From positions 84,386 through 148,385 of the forward strand of contig NZ_FOPY01000006.1 in assembly GCF_900113605.1 (NCBI RefSeq): a stretch of DNA of 64,000 bases, read 5' to 3'. Positions 36,167-47,173 of the stretch are shown piece by piece; position 1 is the stretch's first letter, and every line of letters begins with the position of its first letter. A model generated the notes under the pieces. The model saw nothing but the letters and a program-made list of their open reading frames with translations, was not told where the DNA came from and did not search any database. The translations under genes and the position numbers were made by a program. The DNA is from Modicisalibacter xianhensis. Its GTDB lineage: Bacteria > Pseudomonadota > Gammaproteobacteria > Pseudomonadales > Halomonadaceae.

Positions 36167-37136
36167 ATACATGCCTCCATGGCGTCCTTGAAAGAAGCGT
36201 TTGCTAGACCCTTCATTCCCTTTTGTCAGCACCTTCTTACAAGGGCAACGTAGTCAGATAGCGCAGCAATTGCTATGCCATGGGGGCGTTTGAGCGGAAA
36301 CGTTACCCTTTTCAAACGTCATGAAACCTTGAGGTTACCGAATGCTGTGATCGGGGGCACAATCCGGCCTGGCATTCTGGCATGGCTTGTCGCGCCTCCT
36401 GACCGGTATGTTGCTCCTGCCCTCGGTTGGCTGCTTCCTTGCAATGCAGCGTCTACCCGGTTCATCGCCGTCCTGCCTATTAACCTGCTCTATAGCAGGG
36501 TGGCGCTGTACAGGCATTGTTCAGGTAGGTGCCGTCCCCAAAATGAGAGTTTCTGCTTCAAGAAGCTACTTGTTGTAAAGCCGGAGAACGTCTCGCCATA
36601 TTTTGTGTAACTTATTGCTTGTTAAGAAGAGTTTCTGCATTTCGGTTTTGATATGGCTATAGGGTATCTGCGTATGCACAGACGATGCGCTTCCTGGAAG
36701 TGAATTTTGGTGTTCGGGATAAAAAGGTGTTGTATAACTACAGTCAAGCTGCATTCTCTTGGTGCTACGCAGGCCGCCCGGGGGTCAAGCTGACAGGCAA
36801 GCTGCGCTCAGGTCTTGGAAACTTAATATAAGTTACAAGTATAAGGCTTTGGTAAAGATATGCTTGCGAAGGATAAGGCAGTCAACGTCGCGAATATGCA
36901 GGCGAGAAGTGGCAGACTTTCTTTTAAGAAATTGATTTAAATTAAATTCATCAGTTATTTAAGACGTTTTTTCTATATCGGCAGCCTGTTTTTATAGCGA
37001 TGCTATTCTTGGCTTAGTTAGACAAAGCCTTTACAATTTTGTGTTTTTGCTTCAAGCGCATTGATGTTGAAATTTTCAGTCCTTGACGCCAGAAAGCGCA
37101 TCGGTTCGACCGCGGTTGCCAAAGTGGAGGCACGTC
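36167..37136. other. 970-base AT-rich non-coding gap
   Basis: No reading frame with family similarity or a good ribosome site is visible. From about 36560 to 37080 base composition is far more AT-rich than the surrounding genes, with many TTT/AAA runs. The short motif GAGTTTCTGC occurs twice (36544, 36628). The gap separates the divergent ATP-grasp operon and the Crp/Fnr regulator and must contain their promoters. It may be a remnant of transferred DNA or a large regulatory region. Confidence 0.5.
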
Positions 37137-37931
37137 ATGTTAGGACAGGATGAGAATCTTGCTCAAAGCAACGGATTGCCTCTATTACCCGGTTCGCTGC
37201 AGGCCGACTTGCTGGAGGCCATCGAAGCACCGGCGATTACCGTCAAGAAAAAGCACCTGCTCTGGCAGGCGGGTAGCGAACCGTCCATGCTCTACATGTT
37301 GCAGAGCGGATGGGCGTATACGTACCAGGCACGCGATGGCAAGCCTGTTAACGTCATCGATGTCTTCATTCCCGGTGACCTGATGGGCATTCGCGATGCC
37401 TCCCTGCCGCGACATACCACGACGGCAGCCATGCTGACCGACGGTACGGTCAGTGCCCTGACCAAACATCAGTTGCAACGCCTTTTCGAGCGTTCGCCAG
37501 TACTGGCCATGGAGATCCATTCCCATGCTGTCCGCCAGCAGGAAGTGCTGACCAACCGATTGGTCAGCGTGCTGGGCAACGATGCCCGTTGTCGCATCGC
37601 ACACTTCATCGTCGAGATCTACTCCCGTCTCAAGGAGGTCTACCGGCACGTTGGGACGGACTTCACGTTCCCGTTGCTTCAGAAGCACATCAGCCTGGCG
37701 CTGGGCCTGACCCATGTGCATGTGAGCCGGCTTCTGAAGGAACTGGAAGAACAGGGCATCATCCGCAAGACCCGCCGCTATCTTGAAGTGCTGGATATGG
37801 AGAGGCTGGCCGAGATGGCCCGCTATCCGCTCGATGCGACGACCGATACCGACATGGGCAACGCGTTGCATGTGCAGTCGGTGGCCCAGGATCAGCAGGT
37901 CGGTGTCTCGGCACAGAAGACGCAGGCCTGA
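37137..37931 (+). CDS. Crp/Fnr-family transcriptional regulator
   Basis: A 264-residue regulator with a cyclic-nucleotide-binding-type beta barrel (about 20-135) and a C-terminal Crp helix-turn-helix (about 165-230, including LTHVHVSRLLKELEEQGII). The barrel lacks the FNR cysteines at the N-terminus, so an iron-sulfur oxygen sensor is unlikely, and the cAMP pocket Arg-Ser motif is not evident. The C-terminal 45 residues after the helix-turn-helix are longer than usual and Gln-rich. GGAGG lies 6 bases before the ATG. Target genes unknown; the candidate small RNA follows 65 bases after its stop. Confidence 0.85.
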   Translation: MLGQDENLAQSNGLPLLPGSLQADLLEAIEAPAITVKKKHLLWQAGSEPSMLYMLQSGWAYTYQARDGKPVNVIDVFIPGDLMGIRDASLPRHTTTAAMLTDGTVSALTKHQLQRLFERSPVLAMEIHSHAVRQQEVLTNRLVSVLGNDARCRIAHFIVEIYSRLKEVYRHVGTDFTFPLLQKHISLALGLTHVHVSRLLKELEEQGIIRKTRRYLEVLDMERLAEMARYPLDATTDTDMGNALHVQSVAQDQQVGVSAQKTQA

Positions 37932-37997
37932 TCAGAAAACTTGCATAAATTTAATCTGGTTTAAATAAACAGCCTGGTAACTATGCGATAGTGGCCG

Positions 37998-38122
37998 CCG
38001 TCGAGCAGGGAAGATCAACCGGTGCGCTCGCACCCGGTGCAAGGAAGCGCCTGAGGTTGCAAGGAGGCTCGACGGGACAGGCAGAGACGCACCGTCCAGA
38101 GCCCGGCTTCGGCCGGGCTCAT
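37998..38122 (+). ncRNA. Candidate structured small RNA with GGA motifs
   Basis: No gene follows on this strand (serA is convergent). A closing stem GTCGAGC/GCTCGAC (38000-38006 with 38067-38073) encloses a hairpin GGTGC-GCTC-GCACC (38021-38034) and a stem TGCAA/TTGCA (38038-38042 with 38057-38061). Four GGA triplets lie in predicted loops or single-stranded parts, at 38009, 38043, 38063 and 38075. A strong hairpin (38101-38120) closes the 3' end with a weak U-tract. GGA-rich loops resemble CsrA-binding RNAs (CsrB/RsmY type). Ends are estimates. Confidence 0.5.
38099..38120 (+). terminator. Hairpin at the 3' end of the small RNA candidate
   Basis: GAGCCCGGC-TT-C-GGCCGGGCTC is a stable GC-rich stem with a TTCG-type loop followed by ATTATGT. 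Confidence 0.6.
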
Positions 38123-38167
38123 TATGTGGTATCCAGGGCAATCGTCAGTTATCACCGTGCCCAACGA

Positions 38168-38204
38168 AAACGCCGCCCCGGCAGGTTCTGCCGGGGCGGC
38201 GTTT
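38168..38204. terminator. Bidirectional terminator downstream of serA
   Basis: A 13-bp perfect stem (38171-38183 with 38189-38201, loop GGTTC) is flanked by AAAA on the left and TTTT on the right, so it can terminate transcription in both directions. It lies 18 bases after the serA stop. Confidence 0.85.
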
Positions 38205-38222
38205 TTCAACGGCCAGGCGAGC

Positions 38223-39473
<1,251 letters not shown>

Positions 39474-39831
39474 TGTCGAATCAACCCTTACGGCGGCTTG
39501 TGCCGCGCTCTCTCAGTATGGTTTTTAACCTGTTGGCTGAGTTCTTCGTAAAGACGACGGCCCGGGGCAGGAAGGGGTGAGGGCCACGCTGTGAAGAATG
39601 GTGCGCCAACAGGGGGCCTATCGTAGCACAGCCACGTCCTGGCTGGATGAAAATGGCGGGGTTTGCCTATGAATCGCCTGCAGGTTGAGACCGCGTGTCG
39701 GGACGGTCGTCGTGCCGGGGAGCGTGTATACTGTGCCCCCTGGATTCCCGATGCGTTGCCCGCATGGCATCCTGCATTCGACCGGATTCACCAGGGCCGC
39801 TTCGAGGGCCCGTAGCGATGAGCGAGACGTC
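39474..39831. promoter_or_regulatory. Divergent region between serA and xseB
   Basis: No gene is visible in these 358 bases. A -10-like TATACT lies at 39727-39732, pointing toward xseB about 95 bases downstream; its -35 (GGTCGT at 39705) is poor. Confidence 0.45.
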
Positions 39832-40101
39832 ATGGCAGACAAGGAGAATGGGAACGCGGATTTCGCCGCCACGCTCGACAGGCTCGAGATGCTGGTTGGC
39901 CAGATGGAGTCCGGCGAACTGACGCTGGAAGCCTCGCTGGCTGCCTTCGAGCAGGGGGTGCGCTTGACTCGCGATGCCCAGAAGCGCCTCGACGAGGCCG
40001 AACTCAAGGTGCGAGCCCTCATTGAGCGACCTGATGGCTCGCTTGACGAAGAGCCGTTCGAATCCCCCTCGATGCCCCCGGAGGCCGGTAATGATCGATG
40101 A
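39832..40101 (+). CDS. xseB: Exodeoxyribonuclease VII small subunit
   Basis: The 89-residue partner of XseA in a single-strand-specific exonuclease. The family core DFAATLDRLEMLVGQMESGELTLEASLAAFEQGVRL with the helix-hairpin pattern is clear at about residues 10-45. The stop lies 11 bases inside ispA, so the genes are translationally coupled. The ATG lacks a strong ribosome-binding site, but no upstream start matches the family. Confidence 0.93.
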   Translation: MADKENGNADFAATLDRLEMLVGQMESGELTLEASLAAFEQGVRLTRDAQKRLDEAELKVRALIERPDGSLDEEPFESPSMPPEAGNDR

Positions 40102-40981
40102 GCTGGCGGAACTGCCGCTGAGACTGGATGCTGACCGTGCCCGGGTCAATGCCGAGCTCGAGGAACTCTTCTTGCACCGCGAAGCCGGAGCCGTGCGTCT
40201 CGAGGAGGCCATGCGCTATGGCGTGCTGGGCAACGGCAAGCGCCTGCGGCCGGTACTGGTCTATTTTGCCGGGCGCGCCCTGGGTGCCTGCGATGAGGAT
40301 CTCGACCCGGCGGCCGTCGCCGTTGAGTTGATTCATGCCTATTCCCTGATTCATGACGACCTGCCGGCCATGGACGACGACGATCTGCGCCGGGGTCGGC
40401 CTACCGTCCACCGGGCCTTCGACGAGGCCACGGCCATCCTGGCCGGTGACGCCCTGCAGACGCTGGCCTTCGAGTACCTGGCCGATGCCGGCCATGCCCG
40501 ATTGGGCGCGATGGTGCGCACCCTGGCCCAGGCGGCCGGTCGTGACGGCATGGCGGCAGGGCAGGCACTGGATCTGGCCTCGGTCGGCAATGCACTGGAC
40601 GTCGACAGTCTGGCACGCGTCCACAGTTACAAGACCGGAGCGTTGATCCGTGCGGCAGTGCGCCTGGGCGCGCTGACTGCCGTGCCCGAGACCGACCCGC
40701 GGGTCATTGCGCTCGATGAGTACGGTGCCGCGGTCGGGCTGGCTTTCCAGATCCAGGACGACATTCTCGATGTGACCGGCGACCCGGCCACGCTGGGCAA
40801 GGCATCCGGCGCCGATGCCGCCCGCGACAAGCCGACCTATCCCTCCCTGCTCGGCCTCGAGGGGGCGCAAGCCAAGGCACGCGCGCTGTTGGATGACGCC
40901 ATCAATGTGCTGGCGCCGCTAGGTGATGCCGGTGCGCCGCTGGCGGCGCTGGCGAAACACATGATCGAGCGCGATTACTGA
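40091..40981 (+). CDS. ispA: Farnesyl diphosphate synthase
   Basis: Condenses IPP with DMAPP and GPP to farnesyl diphosphate. The 296-residue protein has the first Asp-rich motif [17 protein letters not shown] near 93-109 and the second, [13 protein letters not shown], near 220-232. This is the IspA type, with the extra residues between the Asp of the first motif. It overlaps xseB and precedes dxs by 11 bases. Confidence 0.94.
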   Translation: MIDELAELPLRLDADRARVNAELEELFLHREAGAVRLEEAMRYGVLGNGKRLRPVLVYFAGRALGACDEDLDPAAVAVELIHAYSLIHDDLPAMDDDDLRRGRPTVHRAFDEATAILAGDALQTLAFEYLADAGHARLGAMVRTLAQAAGRDGMAAGQALDLASVGNALDVDSLARVHSYKTGALIRAAVRLGALTAVPETDPRVIALDEYGAAVGLAFQIQDDILDVTGDPATLGKASGADAARDKPTYPSLLGLEGAQAKARALLDDAINVLAPLGDAGAPLAALAKHMIERDY

Positions 40982-40992
40982 TAAGAGCCTCT

Positions 40993-42963
40993 ATGAAGCT
41001 GTTCGACGAGATTCCCGTCGAGCGTCCGGCCACGCCGCTGCTCGACACCATCGACACGCCTGCTGCCCTGCGCAGCATGAGTTCCACCCAGTTGCGCACC
41101 CTGGCCGATGAACTGCGCGCCTATCTGCTCTACAGCGTGGGCTGCAGCGGCGGGCATTTCGGCGCCGGGCTAGGGGTGGTCGAGCTGACCGTGGCCCTGC
41201 ACCATGCGCTGGAAACGCCATATGACCGGTTGGTCTGGGACGTGGGTCACCAGGCCTACCCGCACAAGATTCTGACTGGACGACGCGAGGCGATGACCAC
41301 TATTCGCCAGTATGGCGGGCTGGCGGCGTTTCCCAAGCGTGGCGAGTCGGAATACGACACCTTCGGTGTCGGCCACTCCAGTACCTCGATCAGTGCGGCA
41401 CTGGGCATGGCGCTGGCCGCTCGCACCCGCGGCGAGAAGCGCCGCGTCTGTGCGGTGATCGGTGACGGAGCGTTGACGGCGGGCATGGCATTCGAGGCGC
41501 TGGCGCATGCCGGCCATGTCGATGCCAACCTGCTGGTAATCCTCAACGACAACGAGATGTCGATCTCCGAGAACGTGGGGGGCATGGCCACCTATCTCGC
41601 GCGTATCCTCACCAGTACGCCTTACATTACGGTGCGCGAGGGCGGCAAGAAGGTACTCTCCAAGCTGCCCGGGGCCCTCGAGCTGGCCCGGCGCACCGAG
41701 GAGCACGTCAAGGGCATGGTCAGCCCGGCGACGTTGTTCGAGGAGATGGGCTTCAACTACATCGGCCCCATCGATGGCCATGACCTGCCTGGGCTCGTGC
41801 ATACCCTGCGCACCATGCGCGATCTGGACGGACCGCAGTTCCTGCACATCAAGACCAGCAAGGGCAAGGGCTTCCGGCCGGCCGAGGCCGACCCGATCGG
41901 TTATCACGCCATCACCAAGCTGGAAAAGGCCAACGCCGCCGAGGTCGGGCAGGGCGGGCCGCAGTCGCCGGCCGCCCAGATACCGCCACCCGCCCAGTCG
42001 ATGCCGAAGCCGAAGCCGCGCAAGTTCTGTAACGTGTTCGGCGATTGGTTGTGCGACATGGCAGCCGCGGACGAGCGCCTGATCGGGATTACCCCGGCGA
42101 TGCGCGAGGGCTCGGACCTGATCCGGTTTTCCAAGGAGTACCCCGAGCGCTACTACGACGTGGCGATCGCCGAGCAGCATGCGGTGACCCTGGCCGCCGG
42201 CATGGCCTGCGAGGGCATGAAGCCGGTGGTGGCGATCTACTCGACGTTTCTGCAACGCGGCTACGATCAGTTGATCCATGACGTTGCCGTGCAGGACCTC
42301 GACGTGACCTTCGCCATCGACCGGGCCGGCCTGGTCGGCGAGGATGGCCCCACGCACCATGGCGCGCTGGACCTGTCCTACCTGCGCTGTGTGCCCGGCA
42401 TGGTGATCCTGGCGCCGGCCGATGAAGCCGAATGCCGCGCCATGCTCAGTGCTGCCTACCGGCATCCGGGTCCGGCAGCGGTGCGTTATCCGCGTGGCAC
42501 CGGGCCGGGCAGCGAGATTCCCACGCACCTCGAAGGGCTGGAAATCGGCCGTGCCGAGCGTCGCCGCCAGGGCCACGGGATTGCTCTGCTGGCCTTCGGC
42601 AGTCTCAACACGCCGGCGACCGAGGTCGCCGAACGCCTCGATGCGACGCACTACAACATGCGCACGGTGAAGCCGCTCGATCGCCAGGCCGTACTCGAGG
42701 CGGCCCGCGACCACGAACTGGTGGTCACGCTGGAAGAGAGCGTGGTGGCCGGCGGTGCCGGCAGTGGCGTCAACGAGCTGTTGGCCGCTGAGGGTGTGCA
42801 GGTGGCAGTGCTCAACCTGGGCATCCCCGACCATTTCATCGAGCATGGCAAGCCGGCCCAATTGCTGCACGAATGCGGACTCGATGCCGAGGGTATCGAG
42901 ACAGCGATTCGCCGACGGCTTGCCGCGCTTCGGGAAAATGCGCCCTCCCAGGCCGGGAGTTGA
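40993..42963 (+). CDS. dxs: 1-deoxy-D-xylulose-5-phosphate synthase
   Basis: A thiamine-diphosphate enzyme joining pyruvate and glyceraldehyde 3-phosphate, first step of the MEP isoprenoid route. The 656-residue protein shows the TPP motif [18 protein letters not shown]...[12 protein letters not shown] (about 155-195), the transketolase region [12 protein letters not shown] with its catalytic Glu, and [15 protein letters not shown]. It is slightly longer than E. coli Dxs (620) through a Pro-rich linker at about 325-345. Last gene of xseB-ispA-dxs. Confidence 0.96.
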   Translation: MKLFDEIPVERPATPLLDTIDTPAALRSMSSTQLRTLADELRAYLLYSVGCSGGHFGAGLGVVELTVALHHALETPYDRLVWDVGHQAYPHKILTGRREAMTTIRQYGGLAAFPKRGESEYDTFGVGHSSTSISAALGMALAARTRGEKRRVCAVIGDGALTAGMAFEALAHAGHVDANLLVILNDNEMSISENVGGMATYLARILTSTPYITVREGGKKVLSKLPGALELARRTEEHVKGMVSPATLFEEMGFNYIGPIDGHDLPGLVHTLRTMRDLDGPQFLHIKTSKGKGFRPAEADPIGYHAITKLEKANAAEVGQGGPQSPAAQIPPPAQSMPKPKPRKFCNVFGDWLCDMAAADERLIGITPAMREGSDLIRFSKEYPERYYDVAIAEQHAVTLAAGMACEGMKPVVAIYSTFLQRGYDQLIHDVAVQDLDVTFAIDRAGLVGEDGPTHHGALDLSYLRCVPGMVILAPADEAECRAMLSAAYRHPGPAAVRYPRGTGPGSEIPTHLEGLEIGRAERRRQGHGIALLAFGSLNTPATEVAERLDATHYNMRTVKPLDRQAVLEAARDHELVVTLEESVVAGGAGSGVNELLAAEGVQVAVLNLGIPDHFIEHGKPAQLLHECGLDAEGIETAIRRRLAALRENAPSQAGS

Positions 42964-42993
42964 ATCCTTCGCCATGATAAGAACGAGGAATCC

Positions 42994-43761
42994 ATGCTGA
43001 TAGCAGTCGTGATAGGCGGCCTGCTGGGTTACATGATCGGCCGTCTGCCGGGGCTGCTCATTGGAGCGGCCCTCGGCTACTGGCTGGCCCTGCGCCTGCG
43101 CAGGAGCATCGTCGGCAAGCTGGTCCGGGCCCAGAACCAGTTCCTGAATTCCACCTTTGCGGTCATGGGCTGTCTGTGCAAGGCCGACGGGCAGGTGACC
43201 GAGGACGAGCTGAATGTCTCCCGGCGACTGTGGGAGCGCTTGCGCCTGAATGAAGCGCAGCGTGCCGAGGCGCGTGCCGCGTTCAATCGAGGCAAGGCGC
43301 CGGATTTCGACCTGGATGCCGAGCTTGCCGTCGTGCGCCGTGTCACCGGCAGCCATCGTGGCCTGCTCCAGCTATTCCTGCAGGTTCAGCTTTCTGCCGT
43401 GGCGGCCGATGGCCAGGTGCACCCCGCCGAACGGGACATGCTGTTGCGCGTCGCGCGGGGCCTGGGGTGTTCCGCGGCGGAAGTCGCCCAGATCGAAGCC
43501 ATGTTGCGCGGTGGCGGGGCCCAGTCGTCCGCGCCTGCCGGTCAGTCGCTCGACGATGCCTATCGCATCCTCGGCGTCGATGCCGAGGCCAGCGATGACG
43601 AGGTCAAGAAGGCCTATCGACGCCTGATGAGCCAGAATCATCCCGACAAGCTGGCCGGCAAGGGATTGCCCGACAGCATGCGCGAGATGGCGGAACAGCG
43701 GACTCAGGAGATCGGCAACGCCTACGAGCAGATCCGCAAGGCGCGCGCCGTCAACGCCTGA
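42994..43761 (+). CDS. djlA: DnaJ-like membrane co-chaperone DjlA
   Basis: A 255-residue type III J-domain protein with one N-terminal membrane helix (about 2-30, Gly-rich), a central TerB-like helical domain (about 50-165) and a C-terminal J domain (about 185-250) with the His-Pro-Asp motif in MSQNHPDKL. DjlA stimulates DnaK at the inner membrane and influences capsule signalling in E. coli. It follows dxs after 30 bases. Confidence 0.92.
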   Translation: MLIAVVIGGLLGYMIGRLPGLLIGAALGYWLALRLRRSIVGKLVRAQNQFLNSTFAVMGCLCKADGQVTEDELNVSRRLWERLRLNEAQRAEARAAFNRGKAPDFDLDAELAVVRRVTGSHRGLLQLFLQVQLSAVAADGQVHPAERDMLLRVARGLGCSAAEVAQIEAMLRGGGAQSSAPAGQSLDDAYRILGVDAEASDDEVKKAYRRLMSQNHPDKLAGKGLPDSMREMAEQRTQEIGNAYEQIRKARAVNA

Positions 43762-43773
43762 CGACGCGCCCCG

Positions 43774-45645
43774 TTAAGCGTTTTCGGAAGCCGCCGTACT
43801 GGCGGCTTCCTCGTCACCGGCATCCAGAAAGCCCCCCGACTGATGGCGCCACAGGCGGGCATAGAGGCCGTTGTGCCGGATCAGCTCGTCATGGGTGCCC
43901 TGTTCGACGACCTGGCCGCGATCCATCACTACCAGGCGATCCATGGCGGCGATCGTGGACAGACGATGGGCAATGGCAATGACTGTCTTGCCGGCCATCA
44001 GGCGGTCGAGGTTCTCCTGGATTGCCGCCTCCACGTCGGAATCCAGCGCCGAAGTGGCCTCGTCGAGAATCAGGATCGGCGCATCCTTGAGCATCACCCG
44101 GGCAATGGCGATGCGCTGGCGCTGGCCGCCCGAAAGCTTGACGCCGCGTTCGCCGACGTGGGCGTCATACCCTATGCGACCCTGAATGTCGCGCAGGCCG
44201 TCGATGAAGCTGGCGACATGGGCCTGCTCGGCGGCCTGGCGCATCAGGTCATCGTCGGCATCGGGGCGCCCGTAGCGCAGGTTGTCGCGGACCGAGCGGT
44301 GCAGCAGCGAGGTATCCTGAGTCACCATGCCGATATGCTCGCGCAGGCTTTCCTGGGTGACATGGGAGATATCCTGGCCGTCGATCAGGATGCGCCCGCC
44401 CTCCAGGTCATGGAAGCGCAGCAGCAAATTGACCAGGGTCGACTTGCCGGCACCCGATGGGCCGACCAGTCCGATCTTCTCGCCGGGGCGAATGTCCAGC
44501 GACAGATCCTCGATCACGCCGCTGCCCTTGCCGTAATGAAAACGGATGTGATCGAAGTGCAGCGCGCCTTCGGTGACTGTCAGCGGCTTGGCGTCGGAAC
44601 GGTCCTCGACATGATGGGGCAGGGCAATGGAGGCGATGCCGTCCTGCACCGTGCCGATGTTCTCGAACAGCGCCGACACTTCCCACATGATCCACTGCGA
44701 CATCCCCCACAGCCGGAGTACCAACCCCAGGGCGACGGCCACGGCGCCGATGCTCACGGCATCTTGCATCCATAGCCAGATGGATAACGCGCCCACGCTG
44801 AACAGCAATAGCGAATTCAGCACGTAGAGCGTACCGTAGAGTCCCGTGACCAGGCGCATCTGGCGATGCACGGTACCGAGAAACCCGTTCATGCCTTCGC
44901 GGGCGTAAGCTGCCTCGCGCCGGGAATGGGAGAACAGCTTGACGGTCTGGATGTTGGTGTAACTATCGACGATGCGCCCGGTCATCTGCGAACGGGCATC
45001 GGCCTGGTCCTTGGACACGCGACCCAGGATGGGCACGAAATAGCGCAGCAGTAGCAGGTAGCCGACCAGCCATGCCCCCAGCGGTACAGCCAGGCGCCAG
45101 TCGGCGATGCCGACCAGCACCAGCGTGCCGAAGAAGTAAACCGTCACGTAGTTGAGCACGTCGAACAGCTTGATCACGCACTCGCGCACGGCCAGCGCGG
45201 TCTGCATCAGCTTGGTGGCGATGCGACCGGCGAACTCGTCCTGGTAGAAGCCCATCGACTGCTTGAGCAGGTAGCGGTGCACCTGCCAGCGGATGCGCAT
45301 GGGGTAGTTGCCCATCAGGGTCTGCTGGTTGATCAGCGAGTGTCCCATCACCATCGCCGGCAGGCCGACCAGGATCAGCAGAGCCATGCCGGCGAGCTTC
45401 CAGCCCTGGTCGGTCAGGAAGGTCTCGCGCTCCTGCGACGACAGCCAGTCGACGATGTTGCCCAGAAACCCGAAGATCCATACTTCGGTAATCGCGATCG
45501 CCGCCATCAGCAGTGCCGACGCGGCCAGAAACGGCCAGGCGCCACGAGTGTAGTGCAGGCAGAAGGCGATCAACGTATCCGGTGGGCGACGCGGCTCATC
45601 CGACGGAAACGGATCGAGGCGATTTTCGAACCAGCGAAACAGCAT
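43774..45645 (-). CDS. ABC exporter, fused permease and ATPase
   Basis: A 623-residue half-transporter with six membrane helices (about 25-310) and a nucleotide-binding domain (about 350-590). Walker A is GPSGAGKSTLVN, the signature VKLSGGQRQRIAIARVML, Walker B ILILDEATSALD, and the His-loop IAHRLST. The domain order is that of MsbA/multidrug/lipid exporters and lacks a peptidase domain. Substrate unknown. The chosen ATG follows AAGGA by eight bases. Confidence 0.88.
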   Translation of the reverse strand: MLFRWFENRLDPFPSDEPRRPPDTLIAFCLHYTRGAWPFLAASALLMAAIAITEVWIFGFLGNIVDWLSSQERETFLTDQGWKLAGMALLILVGLPAMVMGHSLINQQTLMGNYPMRIRWQVHRYLLKQSMGFYQDEFAGRIATKLMQTALAVRECVIKLFDVLNYVTVYFFGTLVLVGIADWRLAVPLGAWLVGYLLLLRYFVPILGRVSKDQADARSQMTGRIVDSYTNIQTVKLFSHSRREAAYAREGMNGFLGTVHRQMRLVTGLYGTLYVLNSLLLFSVGALSIWLWMQDAVSIGAVAVALGLVLRLWGMSQWIMWEVSALFENIGTVQDGIASIALPHHVEDRSDAKPLTVTEGALHFDHIRFHYGKGSGVIEDLSLDIRPGEKIGLVGPSGAGKSTLVNLLLRFHDLEGGRILIDGQDISHVTQESLREHIGMVTQDTSLLHRSVRDNLRYGRPDADDDLMRQAAEQAHVASFIDGLRDIQGRIGYDAHVGERGVKLSGGQRQRIAIARVMLKDAPILILDEATSALDSDVEAAIQENLDRLMAGKTVIAIAHRLSTIAAMDRLVVMDRGQVVEQGTHDELIRHNGLYARLWRHQSGGFLDAGDEEAASTAASENA

Positions 45646-45675
45646 GAAGAGGTTCCTTGTCACATCACTGCCGCC

Positions 45676-46347
45676 TCACGCCGAGGCGGGCAGGACGGCA
45701 GTATAGACGGCGAAATAGTGACAGACACTGCCGCCGAGCACGAACAGGTGCCAGATGGCGTGGTGAAAGGGAATGGAGCGGATCGCGTAGAACACCACGC
45801 CGAGGGTGTAGGTGATGCCGCCGGCAATCAGCAAGGTCAGGGTGGTGTCCGACAGGTGATCTCCCATCTCGCCGGAGGCGATCACGATCAGCCAGCCCAT
45901 GATCAGGTAGACGATCACCCGCAGTACGCCGAAGCGGTGTGGCCAGAGCAGCTTGAGGGTGATGCCGCCGAGCGCCAGCCCCCAGATGACGCCAAGCAGC
46001 GTCCAGCCCAGCGGACCACGCAGATTGACGAGCAGAAAGGGCGTATAGGTGCCGGCAATCAGCGCATAGATCGCGCAGTGATCGAGCACCTTGAAGGCGC
46101 GCTTGAGGCGAGGGTGACGTATACCGTGGTAGAGCGTCGAAGCGGTATAGAGCAGCACCAGGGTGAGGCCGTAGAGGCTGACCCCGACAATCTTCCATGG
46201 ATCGACATGGGCTGCCAGGGCAGTCAGCACGATGAGCACGATCATACCGGCCAGGCTGAGCACGGCGCCGACCCCATGGCTGATACTGTGCAGCAGTTCC
46301 TCGATGATGCTGTATTCGCCGTCACGGTCAGAGTCAGAGCGCGGCAT
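45676..46347 (-). CDS. TrhA/hemolysin III family membrane protein
   Basis: A 223-residue membrane protein of the PAQR-like YqfA/hemolysin III family with seven helices. Conserved segments are SIISHGVGAVLS-type near 20-35 (EELLHSISHGVGAVLS), ASTLYHGIRHPRLKRAFKVLDHCAIYALIAGTYTPF, and HHAIWHLFVLGGSVCHYFAV with the zinc-type histidines. In E. coli the homologue TrhA affects membrane-lipid balance. AAGGAGGTG precedes the start. Confidence 0.88.
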   Translation of the reverse strand: MPRSDSDRDGEYSIIEELLHSISHGVGAVLSLAGMIVLIVLTALAAHVDPWKIVGVSLYGLTLVLLYTASTLYHGIRHPRLKRAFKVLDHCAIYALIAGTYTPFLLVNLRGPLGWTLLGVIWGLALGGITLKLLWPHRFGVLRVIVYLIMGWLIVIASGEMGDHLSDTTLTLLIAGGITYTLGVVFYAIRSIPFHHAIWHLFVLGGSVCHYFAVYTAVLPASA

Positions 46348-46427
46348 CGCGACACCTCCTTGAGTCACCGTAGCGTTCGGCAGTCATCCGCAGGGCTGTA
46401 TTCCATGCCCCTCGAGCCAAGCGTAGC

Positions 46428-47063
46428 TCAGGACTTGCGGTCGATATCCACGTCGCGTGCCAAGGTGAAGTCATCGAGCGCCATCATGTGCCCCAGCTTG
46501 CCGGCCTTGGTGGAGAGGTAACTCTCGTTGTGCGGATTGCGGCCGGTGGTTAGCGGCAGTCGCTCGGCAATGGTCACCCCGTCGCGGGTCAGGGCGTCGA
46601 CCTTGCGCGGATTGTTGGTCATCAGCTTGAGGGCACTGATACCCAGATGCTCGAGCATCGGCACGCACAGGTCATAGCGGCGCAGGTCGGCACCGAAGCC
46701 GAGATGCTCGTTGGCCTCGACCGTGTCGTAGCCCTGATCCTGCAGGTGGTAGGCGCGGATCTTGTTGAGCAGGCCGATACCACGGCCTTCCTGGCGCAGG
46801 TAGAGCAGCACGCCGCGGCCTTCGTCGGCAATGCGCTTGAGTGCTTCCTGCAACTGGTAGCCGCAATCGCAGCGCATCGAGAACAGCGCATCGCCGGTCA
46901 GGCACTCGGAATGCACCCGTCCAAGCACCGGTTCACCATCGGCCACGTCACCCAGTGTCAGGGCGATGTGATCCTTGCCGGTAGCCTCATCCTCGAAACC
47001 ATGCATGGTGAAGGTGGCCCAGGGCGTGGGAAGCTTGGAGGCGGCAATGAAGCGGATCGACAC
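46428..47063 (-). CDS. ribA: GTP cyclohydrolase II
   Basis: First step of riboflavin synthesis from GTP. The 211-residue zinc enzyme shows [18 protein letters not shown] with the three zinc-binding cysteines, and [23 protein letters not shown]. Both are diagnostic. The GTG at 47063 was chosen because GAGG lies seven bases upstream and the product starts directly with the family N-terminus. A stand-alone enzyme, not the RibBA fusion. The gene faces away from hemE. Confidence 0.94.
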   Translation of the reverse strand: MSIRFIAASKLPTPWATFTMHGFEDEATGKDHIALTLGDVADGEPVLGRVHSECLTGDALFSMRCDCGYQLQEALKRIADEGRGVLLYLRQEGRGIGLLNKIRAYHLQDQGYDTVEANEHLGFGADLRRYDLCVPMLEHLGISALKLMTNNPRKVDALTRDGVTIAERLPLTTGRNPHNESYLSTKAGKLGHMMALDDFTLARDVDIDRKS

Positions 47064-47173
47064 GATATACCTCGATAGACGCGGACAACTGCCCGGATAA
47101 AGGATCGTATTATAACAGGCGAGCGGCCCCATCCGTTACAATGACGGCAAATTCGCGAGGTGACGAGAGCCCG

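Noticed and set aside
36275..36610. A 111-codon frame in the AT-rich gap
   Set aside because: No ribosome site, no domain, and composition and codon use unlike the real genes around it.
38000..38090. Cobalamin, glycine or SRP RNA identity for the structured RNA at 38.0 kb
   Set aside because: GGAAG and CCGGTGC-like pieces recall these RNAs, but the defining conserved boxes and order are missing, and no gene lies downstream to be controlled by a riboswitch.
43786..43810. 10-bp hairpin between djlA and the ABC exporter
   Set aside because: It lies inside the 3' coding end of the exporter gene and lacks a U-tract on the djlA strand, so I do not call it a terminator.
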